Under the pieces are notes generated by a model. It saw nothing but the letters and a program-made list of their open reading frames with translations. It was not told where the DNA came from and searched no databases. Of a stretch of 49,574 nt of DNA, positions 8,543 to 15,603 are shown in pieces; position 1 is the stretch's first letter, and each line of letters opens with the position of its first letter. The position numbers and the translations under genes are program-made. Origin of the DNA: a virus; the IMG/VR virus record IMGVR_UViG_3300009702_000033, positions 1 through 49,574 of that record. One strand, 5' to 3'.

Positions 8543-8627
8543 TTGACAAAAATACTTAAGTTTGATAATTTAAGATTATCAAACACGGAGTCCAAACTTA
8601 ACTCCATAAATTATTACTGGAGTTATT
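8543..8627 (+). promoter_or_regulatory. promoter and foldable leader that can hide the ribosome site
   Basis: TTGACA (8543-8548) with GATAAT (8564-8569, 15-base spacing). A 10-bp inverted repeat, 8560-8569 with 8575-8584, overlaps the -10 box. Segment 8556-8564 is also complementary to 8593-8601. AACTCC (8600-8605) pairs perfectly with GGAGTT (8619-8624), which contains the ribosome site of the next gene, while ACTCC can instead pair with GGAGT at 8587-8591. The pairings are mutually exclusive, as in a translational switch. No known riboswitch class recognised. Confidence 0.6.
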
Positions 8628-9101
8628 ATGGACGAATCTCTTAAGAAAAAAGCAATAGAAAAATTAAAAAATGTAAAACCTAGAAATTATTGGAATACAA
8701 CAGGTGCTGATAAAGAAACATTTCCAATAAAACCCAATCCTAAAAATATACCTAAAAAAATAACTAAAAAAGATATTCATGGAAATGTCAAAGTCCGCAT
8801 ACCTGTAGAACCTGAAAATGAATGGTGGATTGATTCAAAAATTGATAATTATGATTTTTGGGTATGGATTGCCAGAAATTCAACCTCAGATGGCAAAATA
8901 GAACCAATGCAGCAATCTGAAATAGGTAAGATGTTCGGTTGTTCCGCTACTAAAATTCATTTTATAATCAAACATACCATTGAAAAGCTTAAAGCTAATG
9001 GATATCATTTAATCTTAGCCGATTATTTATCAGAAAATCTACAAAGTAAATCAATTAGTGCTAATACTTCAAATTATGACAACAATTCTGATTTGGAATA
9101 A
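8628..9101 (+). CDS. small protein with sigma70 region-4-like helix-turn-helix
   Basis: 157 residues. Residues 94-123 (MQQSEIGKMFGCSATKIHFI, then a helix KHTIEKLK) resemble the region 4 helix-turn-helix of sigma factors, where the usual form is TQQEIAxxLGVSxxxVxxIExxALxKL. The N-terminal 60 residues are basic and proline-rich and the tail is S/N-rich. No sigma region 2 is visible, so it may be an atypical sigma-like or anti-terminator protein. It sits behind the structured leader at 8543-8627 and just before the capsid genes, a plausible place for a late-gene regulator (inference). Confidence 0.5.
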   Translation: MDESLKKKAIEKLKNVKPRNYWNTTGADKETFPIKPNPKNIPKKITKKDIHGNVKVRIPVEPENEWWIDSKIDNYDFWVWIARNSTSDGKIEPMQQSEIGKMFGCSATKIHFIIKHTIEKLKANGYHLILADYLSENLQSKSISANTSNYDNNSDLE

Positions 9102-9116
9102 TTTTTAATTAAAGAA

Positions 9117-10007
9117 TTGCCCTCTAACGTGATAGAATTAAAGAAGTTTAAAGGTCGAGGAACGGAAGGAATTGGAAAAGGAGTTTTTCGACTTATGGAT
9201 ACTAAATTTAAAACAGTTTTACCTGTTGAATTTGAAAAGACTGAGAGTGGTGATTGGCGTGTATATGGCCTTGCATCTACTCCTAAATTAGATCAACAAG
9301 GTGAGATTGTAAACGTTCACGGCTTAGATCTTGCTCCTATTTCTCAAGGAAAAGGTATATTTAATTTTGACCATCAAAAAGGTCCTGAAAATACCGTCGG
9401 AATTATTGATACTTATCAAAAAGATGAAAATGGCCTTTATTTAGGCGGATATCTCTTCAAAAATCACGATAGAGCTAAATCGATTTATCAGATTATGAGT
9501 TCTTTAAAGAAAGAAGATCGCGGTCGAATGGGTATGTCAATTGAAGGTATTATAAAAAAACGTACTGGTAATGAAAGTAAAGTTATCGATAAAGCTGTAA
9601 TAACAGCTTGTGCATTAACTATGAATCCAGTAAATCAAGAAACTTATGTTGATTTAGCTAAATCTTTAGGTGCTGCTGAACAAATTGTATTTGATTTCGG
9701 TAACTTAGTGATCGATGAAAGTTTAATTAAAGCATTAGGTGTAGGTGCTGGATATGCAACAACTACTCCAAGTAATCTATCAGGTGGAGATGCTTTAGCT
9801 ACAGAAGAATTCGGTGATCGTAAAGAAAAAGATAAAAAGAAAAAGCGAAAATTGAAGAATTTGACAGCTCCTATGGCTAAAGGAATGATAATTGAGACAC
9901 TTGATAAACTTCAAGATCTTTATCCTAATCTTTCTCGACAAGTATTATGGGAATTGTTCAAAGAAAGATTAAACACAAAATTTCCTGAATTAAACTTAGG
10001 AAAATAA
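9117..10007 (+). CDS. prohead maturation protease (HK97/U35-like)
   Basis: 296 residues from TTG 9117; GTG 9129 or ATG 9195 are alternatives because no strong ribosome site decides the start. Protease core: VYGLASTPKLDQQGEIV (49-65), catalytic His candidate H86 in FNFDHQKG, Ser candidate S141 in GMSIEG, and the family's CALTMNPVN segment (165-173). It cleaves scaffold and capsid N-termini during head maturation. The C-terminal region (206-231) is strikingly similar to residues 26-51 of the capsid protein, followed by a lysine-rich segment. It is placed before scaffold and capsid genes as expected. Confidence 0.8.
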   Translation: MPSNVIELKKFKGRGTEGIGKGVFRLMDTKFKTVLPVEFEKTESGDWRVYGLASTPKLDQQGEIVNVHGLDLAPISQGKGIFNFDHQKGPENTVGIIDTYQKDENGLYLGGYLFKNHDRAKSIYQIMSSLKKEDRGRMGMSIEGIIKKRTGNESKVIDKAVITACALTMNPVNQETYVDLAKSLGAAEQIVFDFGNLVIDESLIKALGVGAGYATTTPSNLSGGDALATEEFGDRKEKDKKKKRKLKNLTAPMAKGMIIETLDKLQDLYPNLSRQVLWELFKERLNTKFPELNLGK

Positions 10008-10059
10008 AAGAAAAATATAATTTAGGTTAAACTATACTGAGTAAGTAAAGGAGACAAAC

Positions 10060-10281
10060 ATGGCAGACAAAGGAAGATTACAAGGTGCTGATATTTCGAT
10101 TAAAACGAATACAGTTAAACCTAAGTCAGCTACACAAGCAATATTGCTTAAACAAGATGAAATCATCGATGCACTTAAAGCTCTTGCAGCTAAATTAGAT
10201 GCAGATTCTGGTGATACAGGCGGAGATAGTGATTATGCCGCAAGTATCAGTGATGCACTTGCAAAGATTAAATTAAGATAA
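10060..10281 (+). CDS. small hypothetical capsid-region protein
   Basis: 73 residues, with AAAGGAG (10047-10053) before the ATG and a TATACT-like box at 10033-10038. Basic at the N-terminus, helical middle (ILLKQDEIIDALKALAAKL) and a Gly/Asp stretch. It lies between protease and scaffold-like genes, so it could be an assembly or decoration protein. No family recognised. Confidence 0.65.
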   Translation: MADKGRLQGADISIKTNTVKPKSATQAILLKQDEIIDALKALAAKLDADSGDTGGDSDYAASISDALAKIKLR

Positions 10282-10297
10282 GTTTAGGAGGCTCATA

Positions 10298-10447
10298 ATG
10301 GATGCTGAAAAGAACGAAAAAATAGAAAAATCAATTGATGAACAGATTGATGCCTTCTTCACAGAACCTGTCGAAGAAGTTGTTACAAAAGCTGAGGAAA
10401 CCACTGAAGAAGAAACTGTGGAAAAAGCAAAACATGCTATTTCTTAA
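10298..10447 (+). CDS. short acidic ORF, likely N-terminal part of the scaffold-like gene
   Basis: 49 residues from ATG 10298 with an excellent TAGGAGG ribosome site (10285-10291). It ends at TAA 10445-10447, after which the same frame stays open into the 236-residue ORF at 10466. Composition (acidic, T/E/K-rich) is the same on both sides of the stop. Either a short peptide coupled to the next gene, or one scaffold gene split by a nonsense codon or read through. Confidence 0.6.
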   Translation: MDAEKNEKIEKSIDEQIDAFFTEPVEEVVTKAEETTEEETVEKAKHAIS

Positions 10448-10465
10448 ATTATCGGTGAAGGTCCT

Positions 10466-11176
10466 ATGTCTTCTTCAAAAGGAAATCTTGATCCTGCTCC
10501 TGCTAAAACTTCAGATGAATCTTTAAGTGAATTAAAAGAAAAGACTGAAGATGATGAAAAAGCTGGTAAGAAACGAGGACGTCCTGACGATATTTCTTCT
10601 TGGGAAACTCGACCTGCTGACGGAGGCACTGATAATCGTCAATATGATGCCGAAATTGCTTCTTCTTCAACAGATGCAAGTAAACCAGAAGATTCTCAAG
10701 TTAAATTTCCTGAAATGACTATGAAGAAATCTGAAACTGAAGATAATGTCACTCTTAGCAAAGAAGAATATGAAAAGCTAAAGAAAACATTTGAAGATTC
10801 TGAAAAAGCTAAAGAAGATGAAAAATTAGCTAAAGCTAAACAAGAACAAACTGATTTGATTAAATCTGCTGTTTCTGAAGCTACTGCTGATCTTCGTGAA
10901 AAGCTTGAAAAAGCTAATGTTACGATTGAAAAACTTGCTAGTCGACCTCGACAACAAAAGTCAATTTCATCTGTAGCTGTTATTGAAAAAGGTGGCTATG
11001 AATCGACTCAATCTGAACAACCTCAGACTTTCAAAAAGTCGGAAGTATTGGATGTAATTGAGGTTTTGGTTAAATCGAAAGATTTGACTATGGAACAAGC
11101 TATCGAATATGAAACTACTGGAACTATTGTTAATAGTGAAGCTAGACGAAAAGTCGAAAGAGCACTAAAACAATAA
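10466..11176 (+). CDS. scaffold-like head protein
   Basis: 236 residues, highly charged with a long coiled coil (about 95-165) and an RGRP AT-hook-like motif near residue 38. Position between protease and major capsid protein, and the composition, suit a scaffolding protein. The ATG at 10466 has only a weak AAGG at four bases, whereas the in-frame upstream ORF has a strong site, so expression may depend on readthrough or reinitiation across TAA 10445. Function is inferred from position and composition. Confidence 0.65.
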   Translation: MSSSKGNLDPAPAKTSDESLSELKEKTEDDEKAGKKRGRPDDISSWETRPADGGTDNRQYDAEIASSSTDASKPEDSQVKFPEMTMKKSETEDNVTLSKEEYEKLKKTFEDSEKAKEDEKLAKAKQEQTDLIKSAVSEATADLREKLEKANVTIEKLASRPRQQKSISSVAVIEKGGYESTQSEQPQTFKKSEVLDVIEVLVKSKDLTMEQAIEYETTGTIVNSEARRKVERALKQ

Positions 11177-11200
11177 TTTTGAAAAGAAATTTTAACAAAT

Positions 11201-11223
11201 AAGTATAGTATATTTCTATACTT
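11201..11223 (+). promoter_or_regulatory. 8-bp hairpin in the capsid gene leader
   Basis: 11201-11208 and 11216-11223 are perfect reverse complements around a 7-base loop, followed by TTTT. It lies in the 125-base gap before the capsid gene and could be a weak attenuator, an RNA processing site or a 5' stabiliser. A TATAGT box within it has TTGAAA 19 bases upstream, so a promoter is possible. The rest of the gap holds no gene. Confidence 0.5.
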
Positions 11224-11301
11224 TTACGCTTTAACGCTAAGCCAACAAAACGTCTACGAACAGAAGACAAGAAATATCCAAAACAATTGGAGAAAATAAA
11301 A

Positions 11302-12726
11302 ATGTATAACGATTATCCTCAAGATCTTACTGGATTCGGACAAGCATCCGCACAAGAAATTGAGAACCTTCAAAAGGCTTTGTCTATTGGCTCTGAATAT
11401 GCATCAAATACGCCCGCTAATATTTCTGGTGGTGCCGCACTTGCTGTTGAAGATCTAGATAGAACCCTTAAGCTGGTTACTTATTCTATGGATCAAATCC
11501 GTCTTTGGAAAGATATTCCAAAAGAAAAAGTCATGCAAACTGTGCATGAATACAACGTTCAAAATAGTTATGGTCAAGAAGTCCCTGTGTTCTTCCAAAT
11601 GGGTGGCACACCTTCTCAAACTGATGCAGATTACAATCGTGATGTTGCAGTAGTTAAGTACCTCGGTACTCATGGACAAGTTCAACACAATTTGACCTTG
11701 ATTCAAGCTGCTCACGGACCTGTTGTAGCTCGTGAAGTCAAGAACAAGACTATTGAACTATTAGCTCGCAACGAACGAGCAATGTTTGAAGCGGATTCTT
11801 CTATCAATTCACTTGAATATGATGGGATTGAAGCTCAAATTCAACTAAAAGAAGATGAAGCAAAATATAAGTCTACTGCATTTGCTGGTTATGAAACTGA
11901 CAATGATGACTCTGTTATCCTTGATGCTCGTGATCGAGAAAATGCACTACTTGATGAAGATCTTTGCGAAGATGCTTGTTTGCGTAACGTAAATAACTTC
12001 GGTCAAGCTATGGATATGTATCTAGCTACAGATGTTCACTCTGACTTTTCTAAAGCATTTTATGCTAAAGAAGTTGTTAGACCTGGTGATCGAACTGCAG
12101 CTGGTTACTTAGTTCCTGAATTTGCTGGTTCTTTGAATTTCCGATTTAAGAGAAATCTCTTTAATCGTGCACGTAAGCGACCTCTAACAAGTACAGTTTC
12201 AGCATCTAGTGCTCCTACTACAGGTGCATCTACTACTCCTGCTGATGCAGCTAGTCAATTTGCTGCAGGTGATGCTGGTGACTATTCCTATAGAGTTAGC
12301 GCAGTTTTTTCAGACGGAGAAACTCTTCCTTCTGCTAATACTGGCGCTATCACAGTTGCTGCCGGTGATAAGGTTACTTTAGTATTGAATTATGCTGGTT
12401 CTCCAGTTTATTTCAATATCTTTAGATCGCCTAAGGCATCTACTTCTGATGAACAATTCATCGGTCGTGTTGCTCCTGCCGGAACTGGATCTGCTCATGA
12501 TATTGACTTTAATAAGAAAGCCCCAGGACGTAGTTCTGCATTCTTGTTGATGAATGATCCTGATGCACTTTGCTTTAAGCAACTTGGAAGCATGATTAAA
12601 TATGATCTTGCTGTAACAGATACTAGCTATAAATGGCTACAATTACTTTACGGTATGATCGTAATTCAAGCACCTCGTAAGCACATTATTATTGAGAATC
12701 TACAAACTAGTAGAGATCTCGCTTAA
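11302..12726 (+). CDS. major capsid protein with inserted Ig/FN3-like domain
   Basis: 474 residues from ATG 11302, chosen because TTGGAGA (11287-11293) is its ribosome site. The region after about residue 50 (DLDRTLKLVTYSMDQIRLWK DIP, then HEYN) matches capsid proteins of large myoviruses as I know them. Residues 26-51 precede it and are shared with the protease tail, probably a delta-like N-terminal region. Residues 325-408 look like an FN3/Ig domain inserted near the C-terminus (YSYRVSAVFSDGETLPS, later VYFNIFRS), probably on the capsid surface. The codons are less AT-biased at third positions than neighbours, as for a highly expressed gene. A strong terminator follows. Confidence 0.85.
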   Translation: MYNDYPQDLTGFGQASAQEIENLQKALSIGSEYASNTPANISGGAALAVEDLDRTLKLVTYSMDQIRLWKDIPKEKVMQTVHEYNVQNSYGQEVPVFFQMGGTPSQTDADYNRDVAVVKYLGTHGQVQHNLTLIQAAHGPVVAREVKNKTIELLARNERAMFEADSSINSLEYDGIEAQIQLKEDEAKYKSTAFAGYETDNDDSVILDARDRENALLDEDLCEDACLRNVNNFGQAMDMYLATDVHSDFSKAFYAKEVVRPGDRTAAGYLVPEFAGSLNFRFKRNLFNRARKRPLTSTVSASSAPTTGASTTPADAASQFAAGDAGDYSYRVSAVFSDGETLPSANTGAITVAAGDKVTLVLNYAGSPVYFNIFRSPKASTSDEQFIGRVAPAGTGSAHDIDFNKKAPGRSSAFLLMNDPDALCFKQLGSMIKYDLAVTDTSYKWLQLLYGMIVIQAPRKHIIIENLQTSRDLA

Positions 12727-12770
12727 TAATTCCAAAAACATAGACTAATAAAAAGTTTATGTATTTTTAG

Positions 12771-12804
12771 ACCCCTTGGGAGAAATTCCAAGGGGTTTTC
12801 TTTT
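12771..12804 (+). terminator. rho-independent terminator after the capsid gene
   Basis: CCCCTTGG (12772-12779) pairs with CCAAGGGG (12788-12795), followed by TTTTCTTTT. It closes the head operon. Positions 12805-12897 show no gene. Confidence 0.95.
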
Positions 12805-12897
12805 AATATTTATATAACAGAAATTCAGCCAGGGACTCTATTATTTCAGAGATGAATGAGGTGAAGTAAGGTAACACCTAAACAAGTCGAAGAATTT

Positions 12898-13066
12898 ATG
12901 GAAAAAAGAATGCCTCGAAAAATCAAAAAAAAGTGACTATAAACAAGATCTTTTTAAGCGCCTTGAAAGCCCAGAATATGCTGAAGCTTATCTAAACTCG
13001 GCCTTAAATGAATGCTTAGAGGATGGCTATATAAGTGGGCTATATATGCTCTTAATTATAAAATAA
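12898..13066 (+). pseudogene. frame-disrupted HigA/Xre-type antitoxin-like sequence
   Basis: From ATG 12898 the frame reads MEKRMPRKIKKK and stops at TGA 12934. Skipping one base in the run of eight A (12925-12932) opens SDYKQDLFKRLESPEYAEAY then LNSALNE, the N-terminal hallmark of addiction-module antidote proteins (D/E-rich, DPEYAxxYLNAALE). That frame ends at 13064. A second shift near 13040 would continue into ALNYKIMIKLGMAEI in the frame of the next gene, which resembles the following antitoxin helices. Two compensating indels, sequence error in the homopolymer, or slippage would all explain it. Confidence 0.5.
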
Positions 13067-13080
13067 TGATAAAATTGGGT

Positions 13081-13452
13081 ATGGCCGAAATCATCAATAT
13101 AGAATATAAAAAAAATAAGCGATTGATTGATAGAGCTATTAAGAAGGGCTGGATTGAAGAATTGAAGATTGATGGTCATGATTATCTAAAAGTCTCGTTA
13201 GAAGGCAATCTGGCTCTTTCTAAGGCCATTCAATTACTGTTTTGGACACATAAAATATATAAAACACCAGAATATCGAGATAAACCAATTTTTTCATCTT
13301 TATATAATTATGCTAAAAGTTGGCTCGATGAATTTGACAGACAGCCTGTATTGATGATTATAACGTTAATCCCAGAATTAGAGAATCTTAATATCTATAC
13401 TATAGAAGATCTGGAATATATGGTAAATGCTATTATAATGGCCGAATTTTAA
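13081..13452 (+). CDS. hypothetical protein downstream of antitoxin-like remnant
   Basis: 123 residues from ATG 13081; the frame is open back to 13012 and shares its frame with ATG 12898. No clear ribosome site, so this may be the 3' part of a longer disrupted gene rather than an independent one. Residues 85-120 are hydrophobic and helical. No family recognised. Confidence 0.45.
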   Translation: MAEIINIEYKKNKRLIDRAIKKGWIEELKIDGHDYLKVSLEGNLALSKAIQLLFWTHKIYKTPEYRDKPIFSSLYNYAKSWLDEFDRQPVLMIITLIPELENLNIYTIEDLEYMVNAIIMAEF

Positions 13453-13484
13453 AAATTCTAATTAAATCAATAAGTTAGTCGCTA

Positions 13485-13513
13485 TTGACTAATATATAGT
13501 TTTCTACTATACT
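13485..13513 (+). promoter_or_regulatory. ATGGAGG promoter cassette, copy 1
   Basis: TTGACT (13485-13490), 17-base spacer, TATACT (13508-13513), six bases, then ATGGAGG at 13520. The predicted transcript begins at or near that ATG, so GGAGG lies at the very 5' end. Nearly the same sequence recurs at 13896. Confidence 0.85.
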
Positions 13514-13534
13514 TTAAGTATGGAGGGAAACAAT

Positions 13535-13750
13535 ATGTTTTTAGAACTAGTAAGTGGAAAAAGTTACACAAGTCAATTAGTTCAATCTTTCATGAATGGT
13601 TTATTGAGTGAAAAAGAAAGTCGAGCTTGGAGGAAGCGAAAAGATGGTCTTTTAGAAGATATCACAGGGAATGTATTTACCATTGATCTTAAAGTAACTG
13701 GTAATGAAGTTAAAGTTTATTTAAAACAAATTCAAATTCTAAATTTTTAA
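13535..13750 (+). CDS. small hypothetical protein
   Basis: 71 residues from ATG 13535, eight bases after GGAGG. The ATG at 13520 is in frame (MEGNNM...) and sits at the predicted transcript start, so a leaderless form five residues longer is possible. The protein has a short basic helix (ESRAWRKRKD) and C-terminal strands. No family recognised. Confidence 0.6.
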   Translation: MFLELVSGKSYTSQLVQSFMNGLLSEKESRAWRKRKDGLLEDITGNVFTIDLKVTGNEVKVYLKQIQILNF

Positions 13751-13759
13751 GGAGAAAAT

Positions 13760-13903
13760 ATGAATACTTATGATATTGAAATTAATTACCCAAATCGTTT
13801 AAAAATGTATGCTTTTAATCAGACTGAAGATCAATTAAAAGAATTAGATTCAGAAGATGTTGAAATTATTAAAATTATTAAATATAATAACCCTATTGAT
13901 TAA
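13760..13903 (+). CDS. very small hypothetical protein
   Basis: 47 residues, preceded by AAGGAG (13749-13754). Begins MNTYDIEINYPNRLKMYAF and ends in a helix-strand tail KIIKYNNPID. The stop overlaps the -35 box of the next promoter. Probably co-transcribed with the gene before it. No family recognised. Confidence 0.55.
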   Translation: MNTYDIEINYPNRLKMYAFNQTEDQLKELDSEDVEIIKIIKYNNPID

Positions 13904-13924
13904 TATATAGTTTTTTAGTATATT
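13896..13924 (+). promoter_or_regulatory. ATGGAGG promoter cassette, copy 2
   Basis: TTGATT (13896-13901), 17-base spacer, TATATT (13919-13924), six bases, then ATGGAGG at 13931. Spacer and flanks are nearly identical to copy 1, which suggests duplication. Confidence 0.8.
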
Positions 13925-13942
13925 TTAAGTATGGAGGCAATT

Positions 13943-14116
13943 ATGAAAGTGTTTTGTTTATATAATGATGGAGATCATATTGGATGCTTTAAAACTTATC
14001 AAGAAGCTTATTTAGAATTGAAAAAACGAAATTGTAGATATCTTGAAATTGTCGAGGAAGACTATTCCTCATCATGTAGTTGTGGAAATTATGCTATTGA
14101 CAAAACTGAAGTCTAG
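13943..14116 (+). CDS. small hypothetical protein with CxC
   Basis: 57 residues from ATG 13943; in-frame ATG 13931 (MEAIM...) at the predicted transcript start is the alternative. Contains KTYQEAYLELKKRN and a Cys pair in SSSCSCGNYAID. No family recognised. Confidence 0.6.
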   Translation: MKVFCLYNDGDHIGCFKTYQEAYLELKKRNCRYLEIVEEDYSSSCSCGNYAIDKTEV

Positions 14117-14125
14117 AAGTATAGT
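14097..14125 (+). promoter_or_regulatory. ATGGAGG promoter cassette, copy 3
   Basis: TTGACA (14097-14102, inside the end of the preceding gene), 17-base spacer, TATAGT (14120-14125), six bases, ATGGAGG at 14132. Confidence 0.8.
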
Positions 14126-14143
14126 AAAGATATGGAGGGATTT

Positions 14144-14314
14144 ATGAAAACAGGATATGACAAATCAATTAACTATGATTATGACTATCAATATGCCGCC
14201 GAATTTTTAGATGAACAATTAGGAAGAAATGCAACTGATGCTGAAATTCAAGAATTCATTGAAATTCAAGAAGCACGAATTCTCGATGCTTTTGAATATA
14301 CCGAAGAAAGATAA
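14144..14314 (+). CDS. small acidic hypothetical protein
   Basis: 56 residues from ATG 14144; ATG 14132 in frame (MEGFM...) is the leaderless alternative. Acidic and helical (AAEFLDEQLGRNATDAEIQE). No family recognised; small acidic phage proteins often bind host factors, but that is only a general expectation. Confidence 0.6.
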   Translation: MKTGYDKSINYDYDYQYAAEFLDEQLGRNATDAEIQEFIEIQEARILDAFEYTEER

Positions 14315-14323
14315 TAAAGAAAA

Positions 14324-14965
14324 ATGAAAGTTACAAATCTTAGAAAAGGTTTAATTCATATATTCTACAAAAATAATCGAGAATTGGCTAAAAATATTCT
14401 TAGATTCCAAGAACATTATGAATCACCTAATCAAGAATTTGTCGATCGACCATTTACTCTAGGTGAGTATCGTGAATGGTATAGAAAAAAATTTAATGCA
14501 TTTACTTATTATGATGATTGGGATGGTTTTAATATTCCAGGATATATATTTAATGATTTTAAAGACGGTTTATTTGATCCATTGACTAAAGGTGAACAAA
14601 ATATATTGGAAACTATTAAAGGAAGACGGAATAACTTTTATGTGATTGCAACTAGTTCAAATAGTCATCTTAATACAATGGATCATGAAATATGTCATGC
14701 TTTGTGGTATTTAGAACCTACTTACAAAAGAGCAACAATTCGATTAATTAATAAGTATCGAAATGAATTATCAAGTCTTTTTAAATTTTTAAAAGATAAT
14801 GGTTATAACGATCAAGTATTACTTGATGAAGCACATGCCTATTCAAGTGCTGATTATGAATGGCTAAAAAAGAAAAATATTCAAGTTCCTGAATTATTAC
14901 ATAATGAACTTCGAAATATTCTGAAAGGATTTAAATATGGAATTAATAAAAACAATATATTGTGA
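14324..14965 (+). CDS. HExxH protein, putative zinc peptidase-like
   Basis: 213 residues. H121-E-I-C-H125 in TMDHEICHALWYL is an HExxH zinc motif inside a helix, and DEAHAY near residue 170 could supply a third ligand. No signal peptide. The ribosome site is weak (AAAGAAA). The motif gives a zincin-like fold as the best guess; a peptidase role is not proven and the exact family is not recognised. It starts the run of tightly packed small genes that follows. Confidence 0.55.
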   Translation: MKVTNLRKGLIHIFYKNNRELAKNILRFQEHYESPNQEFVDRPFTLGEYREWYRKKFNAFTYYDDWDGFNIPGYIFNDFKDGLFDPLTKGEQNILETIKGRRNNFYVIATSSNSHLNTMDHEICHALWYLEPTYKRATIRLINKYRNELSSLFKFLKDNGYNDQVLLDEAHAYSSADYEWLKKKNIQVPELLHNELRNILKGFKYGINKNNIL

Positions 14966-15107
14966 TTGTGGAAATTATCATAAAATTTATGATTATGATA
15001 TTCCTGGCGAATTCCCATGCACATGTGGAAAAATAATTGACCCGGAAATTGAAGAAGAATATGATACAAGTTTAGGTTTTCCTAGACTAATAAAGGAAAC
15101 AAAATGA
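14937..15107 (+). CDS. small zinc-ribbon-like protein
   Basis: 56 residues, overlapping the previous gene by 29 bases and the next by four (ATGA). AAAGGA (14924-14929) precedes the ATG. Two Cys pairs, YCDCGN and FPCTCGK, separated by about 18 residues, look like a metal knuckle. Acidic tail. Confidence 0.65.
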   Translation: MELIKTIYCDCGNYHKIYDYDIPGEFPCTCGKIIDPEIEEEYDTSLGFPRLIKETK

Positions 15108-15325
15108 CTTCAATAAATTTTAAAACAAAAACAGGATATCAAAAAGATGGCATTGGAATTGATATTATTCCAATGATTGGAATGTATATGCTTTATGCAT
15201 ATAATGCTAACATTACTCATCAGGGAAGACCTAGTGATGAGCGACCTAATTATCGAAAAGTTGGACAATTTCCTACTAGAAAAGAAGCAGAGAAAGCTGT
15301 TCTAAGAATTATTAATGAGGTTTAA
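15104..15325 (+). CDS. small hypothetical protein
   Basis: 73 residues, start overlapping the previous stop as ATGA, with AAGGAAA upstream. Strand-rich with a C-terminal helix (RKEAEKAVLRIINEV), a double-stranded-RNA-binding-like or ferredoxin-like size but without a motif I can name. Confidence 0.6.
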   Translation: MTSINFKTKTGYQKDGIGIDIIPMIGMYMLYAYNANITHQGRPSDERPNYRKVGQFPTRKEAEKAVLRIINEV

Positions 15326-15404
15326 TCGAGAGTTTAGAGGAATAATTAAAGTTCAAATTACTGAAGTTGAAATTGCAGAAGAAGGAAAATTAAATGAACT
15401 GTAA
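15315..15404 (+). CDS. possible 29-residue peptide
   Basis: ATG 15315 overlaps the end of the previous gene and its stop overlaps the next start, filling the gap exactly (MRFNREFRGIIKVQITEVEI...). Codon choice is like neighbours. Its support is the overlap pattern only. Confidence 0.35.
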   Translation: MRFNREFRGIIKVQITEVEIAEEGKLNEL

Positions 15405-15603
15405 ATTTTGTAAGATAGATATGAAAAATATGCGTAGGACACAAATTTATATAGATCCTAATAATAAAAATAATAAATTTTGTTCATCTGAATGTTATAT
15501 ATCATTTGCTAATAGTAAAATAAGCGAAATTTTTCTACTTTATAATTCTAAAGGAGAAAAGAAAAGATTGGAAGAACTTAAGAAAGAAAGAGGATTTTTT
15601 TAA
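15394..15603 (+). CDS. small zinc-finger protein
   Basis: 69 residues; AGAAGGAAA precedes the ATG. Cys residues as MNCKFCKIDM and FCSSECYISFAN give CxxC...CxxxC, an FCS/MYM or HNH-like knuckle of the kind that often binds nucleic acid or protein. Lysine-rich C-terminal helix. Confidence 0.65.
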   Translation: MNCKFCKIDMKNMRRTQIYIDPNNKNNKFCSSECYISFANSKISEIFLLYNSKGEKKRLEELKKERGFF

